Below are positions 33,267 to 45,200 of a stretch of 64,000 nt of DNA, in pieces; position 1 is the stretch's first letter; each line of letters begins with the position of its first letter. The notes beneath the pieces are model-generated. The model was not told where the DNA came from. It ran no database searches and saw only the letters and a program-made list of their open reading frames with translations. This DNA comes from Halichondria panicea (lineage: Eukaryota > Porifera > Demospongiae > Suberitida > Halichondriidae). Location of the stretch: the NCBI RefSeq assembly GCF_963675165.1, contig NC_087391.1, forward strand, positions 639,001 to 703,000, given 5' to 3'. Position numbers and translations under genes: made by a program.

Positions 33267-34137
33267 CTATGCTGAGATTGCCTCTTTTATTGCATCAACC
33301 CATTCTTGAGACATTTCCTTCGTGTCTGTGTGTGTGGGGGTGGAGGACTGTGTATACTAGGCCATAACATATCATCACTCACCACCACGTATGTCGTACA
33401 CTCTGTCTGGAGTTTTTATCTACACAGGGAGTAGTTGATTTAATAGGAGAGATGGTGACTGAGTGTACGTACCTGAAAGGTCCCGTCTTCTACAATATCC
33501 GTAACATTTCTTATATCCTTCAGCTCAACTGTACCTGCCGGACTGTGGTTCTGTGCATAGTAAAAGTTACACGTTATTATTAATGGTGCTCGTGCTGGTG
33601 TTGAGACAAAATAAATAAGGTGACTTTTTGCACGCGAAAAAGAGACTAGGCAAACTCAGTGTAGAGACTCTTGCAATGTTTGCCACGATATTTGTGGCAA
33701 CTCAAGTGGCTAGATCGCACAAGATCATTGATAGTGACGTAGCACTAGGTATCACATGCAGTATACTGACGTCCCGAAATCGCAGCCACTTAGAATCTTA
33801 TCTGATATGTTGACTGTGCAACACGAGTCTCTACACGGAATTTGACTAGTCTACTGTTGCCGTGCAACATGACAGTGATGGCTTGCGAGTCTAAGCTAGG
33901 CGGGTGTGGTGATCTTAGGCTTTATACATCAACGACCAATGCAATCAGTACAGAGCTAGTTTTATACACACTCACCCCTCCTTTGAAGTAAGAGAGCCTC
34001 TTTCCATTGAGCACAAACAATCTCTGTCTCCAGTCTTTGTTAATCTTGCCTTTCTTGTAGAGGTGACCTTCCTTGATGGTCTGGAGGGACATGATGACTG
34101 TACGGGACCTGTAGCGAGCGGGCATTACCTTGAGCAT
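33267..34137 (-). CDS. Small pleckstrin-homology (PH) domain protein
   Basis: Minus-strand gene of four exons, about 34137-33977, 33550-33474, 33418-33385 and 33325-33267. The start MLKVMPARYRSR is followed by IKEGHLYKKGKINKDWRQRL and FVLNGKRLSYFKGG, the typical first strands of a PH domain with basic residues in the beta1-beta2 loop that can contact phosphoinositides. Later exons read AGTVELKDIRNVTDI, DGTFQIKTPDRVYDIRGG and EMSQEWVDAIKEAISA, giving the final strand and the C-terminal helix with its invariant Trp. The protein is essentially one PH domain of ~115 residues. Later in-frame Met codons at residues 5 and 16 could also start it. The specific family is not identified. Confidence 0.82.
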
Positions 34138-34370
34138 TACTTAGAACCCTTGGGCAATACAACAACATACTTAATATTGAGCTACTTACCTACTACAAGC
34201 ATCAGACAAGCTGAAGTACAAGCTGAAGGTACACTAATGAGGCGTGGTCTTACTCTTTCTGTGAAACAAAAGTTCTATTAGAAAACAATCGGCCCAATCT
34301 GTGCCTCCCACGCATTTAGTTTCCATGGTGACAGTAGAGCTAAGAGGCTGGCTCATAGTAAATTGAAGAG

Positions 34371-37300
34371 ATGGTGCGAGTGTTTATCAACCATGTTGAC
34401 TCCTACACAGGAAGAGCTCTCAGCAAGGTCAGGCAACACTGCAGAGTCAGTACATGAGGCTATATTTTGACCACCCTCCCCCCTCTAGGTGGTGGGCAAG
34501 GCTGTTGTAGGATCTACGCTGCAAAGGGAAGGGGAGGAAGAAGAAGGAGAAGAAGATCCATCGACGGTGGATACATACGAGGTGATGGGAACTCTCACTA
34601 AACCTGACGCCACTAAACCTGACACTGTCACTCAAATCATACCTGTAAGATATAATTATTACTACATTGTGGTTGTATACTGATCCTTCCTTGTGGCCGG
34701 CTGTAGGAATGTGGTCGTGATGAGCTGCTAGCTACTCTGCTCGACTGTGATATCATTGTCTACCACATGACAGAGAATACAGCACAAGTAGAGGAGGCCG
34801 GTTGGGTAGCTCAAGGTGAGAGGCTTTTTGGTCTCTGTTGTTGTTACCATCCCCTCATTGCAGCACTACATGACCGACTGTCAGGGTTCATAGCTCAGAA
34901 AGTATTCATCTGTGTCTCGTCTGTCATGACCTGGGCTCGCAGTAAACCACTAGACCCTGTAAGCCTCCCCCCCCCCACACACGCAGTTAGTGAATGATGG
35001 TATCCCTCACAGGATGAGCCAGACGTTCCTCTGATGGAGGAGGACTATCGACGCAGGAAGCACCACCCAAACTATCATGACCACATTGCTGTCGAGAAAC
35101 TAGTCACCAAACTAGGCAAAACTGACAAGACAAAATTCAGCAGTTACGTTGTGGCAGCAGGACTCACTTATGGAGAGGGGGAGGGTATATTCCACCATCT
35201 GTTCAAGGTGATGACTGAGGCTGTAACATTAGTGTTATGAGTGTGTGCTCCTTCCTCCAGGCTGCCTGGCAAGGTGACCTCCTCTTACCTGTGTTTGGAG
35301 AGGGAGAGAACGTACTGCCCACTATTCATGTTCTGGACCTAGCTGCTATCATCCTCAACCTGGCTGACAACCGACCTAAGGGCCGCTATATTCTAGCTCT
35401 GGATGAATCGCACTCGACACTAGCTGAACTGGTGAGCGCCATCAGTAGCAACCTTGGCACTGGGCGTACCAAACGAGTGCCTAAAGAAGAGGCACTACTG
35501 TACAGAGATGTATCGGTGAGCACGGCTATAATCCATTGATCTGGTTCACTGTCTCTCTTATAGCAACTGGAGTTTGATCAGCTACAAGTGAACCTTCAGA
35601 TGGAGGCAGGGGTAGCAAAGGAAAACATGAGGATCGAGTGGAAGTCCGAGGTAACTTCTTGTCCACTATTATAGCCTCCTGTGTTAGTGTGTCGTTGCTG
35701 CAGGCTGGACTGGTTGAGAACATATTGAGTGTGATCAAAGAGTACAAGGAGACCCGAGGACTCTTGCCTGTAAGAGCCTGTATCCTAGGGCCACCTACCT
35801 CGGGTAAAACACTCCACATAGGTCAACTGTGTCAGCACTACAAGCTGCACCACATCAAGATAGAGACTGTCATCAAAGAGGCCATACAAGAACAGGTGAG
35901 ACCCTCCCCCCCGGTTACATACTGGTCCCCCTTACCCTGCCCCGCCCCTCCCTTGTAGGAGCGTCTGGTGGCACGTGTGGATGAACCCACTGAGGAGGAC
36001 GATGGGGAGACTGACGCTCTAGCACAGGAAGCACAGGAATTATTGGACCTGCTCAAAGAGGACCTAGAGGCCAACAATGGACGCTACAGTGAACAGTATC
36101 TATTGCAGTTCTACAAGAGCAAGCTCCTCTCGATGCCCTGTCAGAACCAGGGCTTCATTCTTGATGGCTTCCCTAAAACGTATGAACAAGCCAAGCAACT
36201 GTTTTTTGGTAAGTGTACAATCAGCTAGCTAGTGCATAGGAGCATCTTATTTTATAAATACTGGCCAAAATAATCTAGTATACATGTCCTTGTTGACCAT
36301 GTTTGTCCTTTCAGCTGAAGATAACGATGATGATGATGAGGTGGGTTTAGATGAGACCTTTGAGACCAAAGCTCCATACAACAAGCTCATCATGCCCGGT
36401 GAGTGACTGACAGAGTTATAGGGACACACACATTATAGCCCCCGCTCCCCTTATAGAGATGGTGGTGTGTCTGGATGCCAGTGATGGCTTCCTCAAGCAG
36501 AGGGTGATGAATCTCCCCCAGAGTGAAGTGGAGGGAACACACAACACAGAGGAAGGTATGTGCTCATAGTAGCTGTGAGTAGCTATCATGTGTTGTGTGT
36601 ACAGGCCTCACACGGAGACTCAAGTTGTACCGTGAGCAAAACGAAGACGACGTGACAGTGCTTAACTATTTTGATGAGCTTGAGATCCACCCAGTGCACA
36701 TCAGTAAGCCCCCACTGTGTACTGACCTCTATGACCTTGTGTGTGTGTGTATAGATGTGGAGGGTGACAGCGGCCCTCTGACTGTTGGTAAAGTGAAGGA
36801 GATCCTTGGAGAGCCTCGTAACTACGGCCCCAGTCCAGAGGAGAAGGCAGAGGCTGAAAAAAGACGAAAGGAGGAGGAGGTGCCCATTCAAATGACCAAT
36901 ACTGTAACTTAATTGTATTGCATGTAGGAAGCTGCAGAGTTGATATCACGTGAAGAGAGGAATCGTCAGGAGGAAGAGGAGAAGTTCCAGAGAGCCAGGA
37001 GAGAGTCAGAGTGGGTACGTGACGTGGGTGCATGTCTTGCGTGTGTGGATGACTCCCCCCATCTCTATCCCACTAACTTCAAAATTATGCCCCACCATAA
37101 AGTCGTTCAAAACCTCCCTGAAAACCCTACAAACATTCAGAAACACGTTTTTTTTTAGATTGAATATTAATTTTATATAAGACCTGCATGAAACCTACCG
37201 TTATAGTGGATGTAGCATTCTTGAAAAATTTATCATCTATCTATCTTATTGCAGGCAACTCAATTAGCTCAAGTTCAGGCTGAGGAGCAGGAGATGTTAG

Positions 37301-37510
37301 AGGCGCAATCCACCCCTCTGCGTAACTACCTGATGCAGCACGTGATGCCCACTCTCACCCAGGGTCTCATTGAAGTGTGTAAAGTCAAGCCAGAGGATGC
37401 TGTTGATTATCTGGTATGTGTACCAAAGATGGGGTCTTTAACTGTGTGCATTTATCTACCCATTACTGCAGGCTGAGTACTTGTTCAAACACAACCCACA
37501 GATCGATTGA
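34371..37510 (+). CDS. AK7: Adenylate kinase 7 (AK7), ciliary
   Basis: Multi-exon gene, ATG 34371 to TGA 37508-37510. The N-terminal ~330 residues form an NAD-dependent epimerase-like Rossmann region ([57 protein letters not shown]). The central kinase has the P-loop [10 protein letters not shown], the substrate-lid region [18 protein letters not shown] and [21 protein letters not shown] charged coiled coil follows, and the C-terminus carries a Dpy-30 motif ([20 protein letters not shown], then [17 protein letters not shown]). AK7 interconverts adenine nucleotides in motile cilia and its loss causes ciliary defects; the Dpy-30 motif docks on radial-spoke or AKAP-type proteins. All parts of the vertebrate protein are present. 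The domain order argues against other adenylate kinases. Confidence 0.95.
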
Positions 37511-37938
37511 CATTATATAAAAGACAAGACACTGACTCATTGTACATTTTAGCTGCTAAGTATTCCTTACATGATTGCATGTGTATGTATACATGTATGC
37601 ATAATTTTTGTTATCGTGCAATGTGTTTATGGGTGACGTCAATCTTCTAAAGCGCAGCGTAACTTGTACAGTGTACACAGGCTCGGCGTCATGGAATCGA
37701 TGCTACTTGTCTTGGAAACTCAGAGGAAGTACACGTAGGGCCATGCTAATTATGCATGTGATCTACAGTAAAACTCCGAACCCTTCCAATTACCCGTCAC
37801 ATAATAATTATTATGACATCATTCAATTGAATTGAAGTATACAGAGAATGAGATAAAAGATAAAATTAATTTCAACTAGCTGAGACACGTACGTATACAT
37901 GTACAGTAGTACCGACACATTAAAACAGATTACAATAG
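37511..37938. other. Intergenic between convergent AK7 and sorting-nexin genes
   Basis: 428 bp between two stop codons on opposite strands. Holds both 3' UTRs; no gene or element recognised. Confidence 0.5.
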
Positions 37939-40900
37939 CTAAGAGAGTGAGCCAGTTCTCTGGCCGGCTGCTATCTCAGTTCTGAGTATGAGAAACGTCT
38001 GCTTGAGGTTCCTGTTGGGGAAGAGAGTGTCCAACAGTCCCTCCAGTAGCAATAGGACCAGTCGAATGTTGAGGGCATCACTCTGGAACATACCAAACAA
38101 CCTGCCAGGGGAGAGGGAGGGTATTTAGCAATGTCACGAGTATAGCTAACAGTATAGTCAAACAGAGTACTGTACTGTAGATACACTGCCATTAGAATAA
38201 GTTGCAGTCCACCAGTAAATCCAAAAGTATAACAATTAGTACACTATTCACTCACTTAGCCATTCCCTTAGTGGAAGTGTCAGTCCCGATAAACCGTTTC
38301 ATCTCATCTGCACAGTACGTAATGTATTAAAGTTGAAAAAAAATGTGATCAGGAATTTGAGTACATGTACATGTATGTCTCTATAATGCTCTCCAACCCA
38401 CAAGTAGTTGCACTGTCAACTCCCTATAAATACCGTATATGCTTGATCAGAGGCCGCTCTTGTATAAAGGCCGCACTCAAATAGTAGCCTCCCTTGCTAG
38501 CAAAATGAAACATTTAGTAGCCGCTCTCAAATAGTAGCCTCAGGGAACTTTGACTCTAGCATTTCTGCACGAGGCAGCAAAAAAATTATCAGCTAGCTAC
38601 ATGTACGTAGCTTCTGGGTACAAGTAGCAGCTTGTTAGTGCTTCACAAAGATTTTCTCATGGCAGATTGAAGTTTATGCAGGTGAAAAGAACTTTTGATG
38701 ACAAACTAAAGGTTGTTGAATTAGCTGGAGCTAATAAACGCCGCTCTTAAACAGTGGCCTCTCTCGAATTGTAGCCTCCTCTTCCAGCAAAATGAAACGT
38801 TTAGTAGCCGCGGCTCCTGATCAAGCATATACGGTAGGTACAGAAAAGACTAGCTTTCACATCAGAGCAAACTCCCCATCATGAATAATAATGATGGATT
38901 TTTGGATGGACAACCCAAGGGGGGGGAAGTCCAAAAACAATACTAACATTTAACACATCCATCTATTAATACCTGGTATACTGCCAATCAGTTTAGCCCT
39001 TGCCATTAATGACCTCAGGGCTTTCAACTCTACACTCTGTTGAGGTTTGGACGGAGCTAATTGTCCGTTGGGCCACATAGTCGCTCGGAAGTCCCTCAGA
39101 TAACATGCCACTTGCTCCGAGGATACGAACCAATCACTATACCCGACCACTTTCCGACTGAGTTTGTCCCCTACCAACTGTTTGAGGAGGGTGGGCAGTT
39201 GCCGCCGTAGCCACTGACTGTCGGCTCGGAGGTCAAATAGTTCATCGAGGAGAATAAGCATGATGTCCACAGGGAGACTGTCCTCATCCTGTGGAGGCAA
39301 CAAAGAGGGAGAGAGGATCAGATCACATACATGTACATGACTTATGCTGAAGCACAATAATGTTGTTGGAGAGTGTACACTTCCTTACAAAATAATGTTA
39401 TGGGAGAGCACACTTCATTACAAAATAATAATTATAAAAATTAATCGTTGAATTTCGACCATCAGTTACAGAGCTGACACTAGTTATTTGGGACTTAAAA
39501 ACTCAACAATTAATTGTATGACTTCACCTCTTCTCCTGGTGGTTTGGGTGTCTCTGATGATGGCTGCTTCTTGACTGTCACTGGAGACATCTTGGAACTC
39601 GACTGGCCAGAGGACTTGAGTGCACCTCGGGTCAATGTGGCCACACGTTTTAGAGGGTTGAGGAGAGTGTTCGCCTGTGAGGGTGGGGAGTGTGTGTGTG
39701 TGTGTGTGTGTGTGTGGTGGGTGGGGAGTGTGTGTATGTGTGTGTGTGGGTGGGTGTGTGTGTGTGTGTGTGTGTGAAGGGCGTGATACTTACCATTCTC
39801 TTTAGCTCGGTGCTCTGTCGTTCGTACTCTCCTTCTGACAGGAACAAGATGACCTGACCCAACACGTCGAGGTGATCTGATAGGAATTCCTCTGAGGTGA
39901 TAGTTTTGAGGTAGCCCTCCAGCTGAATTCGTCTCACGTCCAACCGCTGGGGGTCCAATTTGTGGAACGAGGGAAGAGTGGGTAGCACGAGATTAGCCGG
40001 GAAGTTATCAATCTGGGAGGAGGGAGAAAATTGCTATTTTGGAATTCAAGAGCTTAAGTAATAAAAAATGAAAATGCAGCTAAGTCTGTACCAAAGACCT
40101 TACTAGTATTGCAACCATGAAGGGGACGTAATGATAGATTGAGAGCTGTGTGTTTGTATGCTTTTTGTATAGTACCCCGCCCCCTCCTTTCAGCTACTAC
40201 CCACCTGTGCCCTGAGTGAGAGGTGGAGGTCGTGGAAGTCTCTATAGCGACGATCAATGATCCACTTCTCAGTGACAGAGACATGGCTGTGTTTGCAGGA
40301 GACGTTGACGTGAAACACACAATGCTTGGTGGTACCCTCACTCTGAATGGTGTAGTCGGGAATGGCGGCTGAGAGGGCAATGAGACTATCACTGGACACA
40401 TTCGCAGGGACACTCTTGGCCTGTGGAGTGTGTGGAGTGGGTGGGAGTGGGGTAAGGGATGTGTGTGTGGAGGATGGTTGGCAAGGAGAGGCATATATAC
40501 ACTTATGGAATGAACAAACAGTTACTGTAGCTTACACTGAGTACTGCTTTAGCAGTGGCCAGAACTGATTCCAGAGCACTTTTCTTCAGTCGATCATAAT
40601 CTAGAAACAGAGTTACAGACAATAAAACAAGAGCATTACAATTTTAGACGAGACCCAACAAAAGGAAGTAATCAACATAACACACCTGTGACTCCGGTCT
40701 TCTGCAGGTGTGAGATGTGAGAGTTGACGTTGTACCTGAGTGATCGTACCTCGGTCTCGTTGGCCCCCTCACTCAGAGCAGCCATAAAACTGTCAGTGTT
40801 CAGAGAGCTCTCCTTGCACTGGACACGGGGGAACACATACAAGTGAGAGGAACAACAATGGGAGGATATTGAAAATACTTTTATGATCAAAGCCATTCAG

Positions 40901-41125
40901 CATGCACGAAGTTAACAGACATAGTTCTGAAACACGTACACCATTCCCTCACCATTGATATGAAGGTGGTGTTGATGTTGTCTGGTAGAGCTAGTGTCTT
41001 GAGCAATGGTGTCCAGACCTTCCAGACCAACACATCGGTGAGGAGGGCCTGGAGGGACGGAGAAGAGAACTCGTCCTCTGGGAGCACAATACACAGCAGC
41101 AGCTCAGAGAGACGATACAGGTAGG

Positions 41126-41199
<74 letters not shown>

Positions 41200-42120
41200 T
41201 AGGTTTGACAACATTGGATGAATTTCATACACTTTCCACACTAATACAAACGGAAATATTTTCAATAGATATTCTATAAGAACTACACAGTGATACTAAG
41301 TACAATGCTCGTACCTATCCTGGCTTCCCTGTCACAGCAGACGGCCCTCCACGGGTCCTCCCCACTCTCACACTTGAAGAACTCTGTCTCCACCGCCTCG
41401 TTCCATATTGCTGCACTTTGACCTGTAACTACACCCACTGATGCAGTTCCACACGCCACCTTGTACGCCCTCAGGTGATCCATAAAATCATTCATGAGTG
41501 TCTCTATGAAGAAGGCCAGATAGTCAACCTCTCTGCCAGCCGCGGCTACTTCTTGAATCACATTGTGGGCCAGTTTTAGGGCTTCTTGGGAACACACTGG
41601 GTCGGGACTGACGTGGGTGTGATACCAGCTCTCGAAAAGGTCTCGTAGTCCGAGGGACAACAGCTGTTAGGGTGTGGGTGGAGAAGATAATAGCTTTAGG
41701 TGTGTGTTTAGGGGAGGGGGTGGTTGTGTGTGTGGTGTGAGATTGTGATCACCTTTTCTAGTTCTTCATCAATGCTCCTCACTCCAGTGAGTTGACTGTT
41801 GAACTGGAGGGGGCGTGGCTCAACAGAGGGTGCCAACACCTGGGGAGGTAGCAAACAATGAGACAATGACAGCAGCGAGGATTGACGAGGTTACCTTGTG
41901 ACAGCCGACTTGTGTCCATTGAGGGCTGCTCTCTGTCCACAGCTTCCTCACATGACAGGCCTGCTGCCAACTGACGTACAGTGCAACAGAGAGGAACCTG
42001 AAGTCAAACAGTTGTACTGACTGTATAGACTAGTGTAGTATATAGTGTGTGCATGGTGATGCATTCTTACCCTAGAATGAAGGACAAGACACAGAGAACC
42101 AGGAGTAGGCCACCATCCAT
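37939..42120 (-). CDS. Sorting nexin of the PXA-PX-Nexin_C class (SNX13/14/19/25 group), copy A
   Basis: Minus-strand gene from ATG at 42120 to TAG at 37941-37939. The N-terminus MDGGLLLVLCVLSFILGFLS is a membrane anchor and continues VALYVSWQQACHVRKLW. A PXA domain follows (LLSLGLRDLFESWYHTHVSP; EVDYLAFFIETLMNDFMDHL; LYRLSELLLCIVLPEDEFSS). Then a PX domain: VTEKWIIDRRYRDFHDLHLS carries the RRYRDF phosphoinositide motif, and LPSFHKLDPQRLDVRRIQLE follows. Downstream exons encode a basic linker and a Nexin_C domain (PVDIMLILLDELFDLRADSQ; LGSI-type helices; LLLLEGLLDTLFPNRNLKQT). No RGS domain is visible between PXA and PX, which favours SNX19-like architecture over SNX13/14/25. These proteins tether ER to endolysosomes or lipid droplets. 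A nearly identical but broken copy lies at 58906-61865. Its start is 147 bp from the divergent 42268 gene. Confidence 0.85.
38431..38836. mobile_element. Inverted-repeat element with TACCGTATATGCTTGATC termini
   Basis: A 406 bp element in an intron of the sorting nexin. The left end TACCGTATATGCTTGATCAG and right end CTGATCAAGCATATACGGTA are exact inverses over 20 bp. The interior repeats AGTAGCCTC and GCCGCTCT several times. It shares the TACCGTA tip with the other MITEs. Confidence 0.9.
39690..39776. repeat. (TG)n/(GGTG)n tract in sorting-nexin intron
   Basis: TG-rich tract directly beside the exon encoding ANTLLNPLKRVATLTRG. Equivalent positions in the duplicates at 56240 and 59060 have different lengths. 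Confidence 0.9.
41127..41199. repeat. (TG)n microsatellite in sorting-nexin intron
   Basis: Pure TG of ~73 bp. The paralogous tract at 60831-60895 is interrupted by GGTG and CGTG. Confidence 0.95.
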
Positions 42121-42267
42121 TGTATAACGCCGAGTCAGCAGAGTGTATGACATGCATGTGACATAATGATATTCATGCCTATAAATCCTGTAGCCACATG
42201 TAAATCACATGTCACATATCACATGTACATGTACATATTGATGTACATTGTACATCTATTAATAAAC
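42121..42267. promoter_or_regulatory. 147 bp divergent promoter (sorting nexin A / ankyrin-kinase A)
   Basis: Only 147 bp between two opposing ATG codons, and the arrangement is kept in the duplicate (61866-62015). Contains short ACATGT repeats. Regulatory function inferred from geometry. Confidence 0.55.
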
Positions 42268-45200
42268 ATGGCAGAACAAGATCCTCTTCATCTTGCTTGT
42301 AAGATTGGTCACTATCAGACTGTGGAAGCTCTCCTGAACCATGGATACAATGTGAACGGAACAGATGATAAAGGAATCACCCCTCTCGTGTATGCATGTG
42401 GATATCGCCACACTGACATTGCGATACTGCTGCTGAGTAGAGGATCTAGAGCACAAGTGAACATGCAAGATAATGATGGGTGGTCTGCTCTGAACGTAGC
42501 AAGTCAAAATAGACATAGCGATGTCGTCAAAGTATTGATAGAAAAAGGAGCACAAGTGAACATACAATTGAATGATGGGCGGTCTGCTCTGATGATAGCA
42601 AGTCAATATGGACATAGCGATGTCGTCAAAATATTGATAGAAAAAGGAGCACAAGTGAACATACAATTGAATGATGGGCGGTCTGCTCTAATGATAGCAA
42701 GTCAAAATGGACATAGCGATGTCGTCAAAATATTGATAGAAAAAGGAGCACAAGTGAACATGCAAAAGAATGATGGGTGGTCTGCTCTGATGATAGCAAG
42801 TGAAAATGGACATAGCGATGTCATTAAAATATTGATAGAAAAAGGAGCACAAGTGAACATGCAAAATAATGATGGGTGGTCTGCTCTGATGATAGCAAGT
42901 CAAAATGGACATAGCGATGTCGTTAAAATATTGATAGAAAAAAGAGCACAAGTAAACATGCAAAATAATGATGGGTTCTCTGCTCTGATGATAGCCGCAA
43001 GTCAAAATGGACATAGCGATGTCGTTAAAGTATTGATAGAAAAAGGAGCACAAGTAAACATGCAAGATAATAATGGGCGGTCTGCTCTGATGATAGCAAG
43101 TCATAATGGACATAGCGATGTCGTTAAATTATTGATAGAAAAAGGAGCACAAGTGAACATGCAAACGAATAATGGGTGGTCTGCTCTGATGATAGCAAGT
43201 CAAAATGGACATAGCGATGTCGTTAAAGTATTCATAGAAAAAGGAGCACAAGTGAACATGCAAAATAATAATGGGTGGTCTGCTCTGATGACAGCAAGTC
43301 GAAATGGACATAGCGATGTTGTTAAAGTATTCATAGAAAAAGGAGCACAAGTGAACATGCAAAACAATGATGGGTGGTCTGCTCTGATGATAGCAAGTCG
43401 AAATGGACATAGCGACGTCGTTAAATTATTGATAGAAAAAGGAGCAGAAGTGAACATGCAAGATAATGATGGATGGCCTGCTCTGATGATAGCGTGTTAT
43501 AATGGGAGAAAGGAAGTAGCTCGGATATTGCTTGACCATCACGCTGATACAAATATTCGAGATAGAAATGGTAAAACTGCACTTAGTATGGCAATTGAAG
43601 CAAAGCATGCTGAAATAGTTGAGTTGTTACTACCCTACGAGCACAGAGACACTACCTCAAGCAGCAGTACATCCACAGATGAACCTCCAGTGAAGCGGAT
43701 GAAGATTGAAAAAGGTGAGTGTATTTTCTATAGATAACTTAGTATAGCCACAATTATCGTTACTGACTAATTTTTTTTTAGGAGAAGACGATATTTCACT
43801 GTCTAAAGAGGTAGCAGCAGTCACTAACACGGATGCTTTTCCCACACAAGATGTGCAGCCTGCATCTCCATCCAAACAAGTCAACATATACATTAAACTA
43901 AGTGAACACTAATGCAACCATTATTATGTATACAAGCACTTACGTTTCTATACAGAGTCTCCCGAGCTGTCTCTGAAGGTGTTGTCTATGGAACTGAAGA
44001 CGGTGACTGACCCGATACAACTGGGTGTCGGCCTGGGAGTGGCACAGCATCACCTGGAGATAATAAGGAAAAACAACCCTCAAGGTTTGTGTGTAAAGTG
44101 GTGAACTGTTTATCATCGTACTCACATGTGTATACTCACAGACATAGGACAACAACAGTTCGACCTTTTCTCGTTCATTGCCAAGAACAACATAGTGCTG
44201 GGGATCACATGGGAGAGGATTGCTGACACTCTGGAGGAGTTGGTGGGCATGGGAGATTTGGCACAGGAAATCAGGAAAAAATTCATCAACTTTACCCAAC
44301 CTGGGCTTAGTGTCGTTGAAGGTATAATTATGTGCTAATCTGAAATTTAAAATAAACCTTTTTTTATGCAGCTGAACTTGTTGAAGTTGACTTTTTTAAG
44401 GAACGTATATCGGAAGGCTTATTTATTTTCAAAGATAAGCCCATCGGAAGTGGTGCATTTGGCACAGTATTTAGAGGTGAACTGAATGGTGGTTGTTGTG
44501 CCGTCAAGGTCCTTCGCTCAGTTGCTGATGAAATCCAAACACAGTTACCAACAGCGAGTCTCGCCTCAACAGATTCTGTTGAGAGGTTTCGGAAAGAATG
44601 TGAATTTTTTGAATCATTTCGCCACCCCAACATTGTTCGTCACCTAGCAACCAAGAAATATCCCAAGACGAACCACCTCGTCCTTGCTCTAGAACTGATG
44701 GACTGTAACCTGCGACAATACTTCACTCCTCAGGCTGACAAAGAACCCATCAAGCTCTCGCTAGCAATCCAGACTAGCCTTTGTCATGACATAGCCTCGG
44801 CACTCGAATACATCCACTCACGAGGGGTGGTACACAGGGACCTCTGTGGAGAGAACATTCTGCTGTCCTGTGGAGGGGAAACCCCCGTTGCTAAAGTGTG
44901 CGATTTCGGAATGTCTAAAATCACCAAGAATGATACTCGAAGTGTATCACTGCAAGCATTCGCTCACAAAGGATTCATGCCACCAGAAGCTACTGACATG
45001 GAGTCATCGTCCTATAACTCGAAATTTGACATCTTCTCATTTGGTGCTCTAATGGTTCAAATTGTCCGCCATCTTCCCACTATTAAAGACGGAAAATATC
45101 GTAAATATGAATTGAAACTGATCAATGAAACTCACCCCATCAAGGAACTTATAATAGATTGTTTGAATGAGAACAGAGACGATCGACCATTAGCTGCTCA

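Noticed and set aside
42470..43500. Regular ~99-bp repeat that could look like a CRISPR or satellite array
   Set aside because: There are no unique spacers, and the repeat encodes canonical ankyrin units in a continuous frame.
42259..43608. Minus-strand open frames with repeated YHQSRPPII-type peptides
   Set aside because: They are the antisense shadow of the 99-bp ankyrin units; the + frame has clear ankyrin residues.
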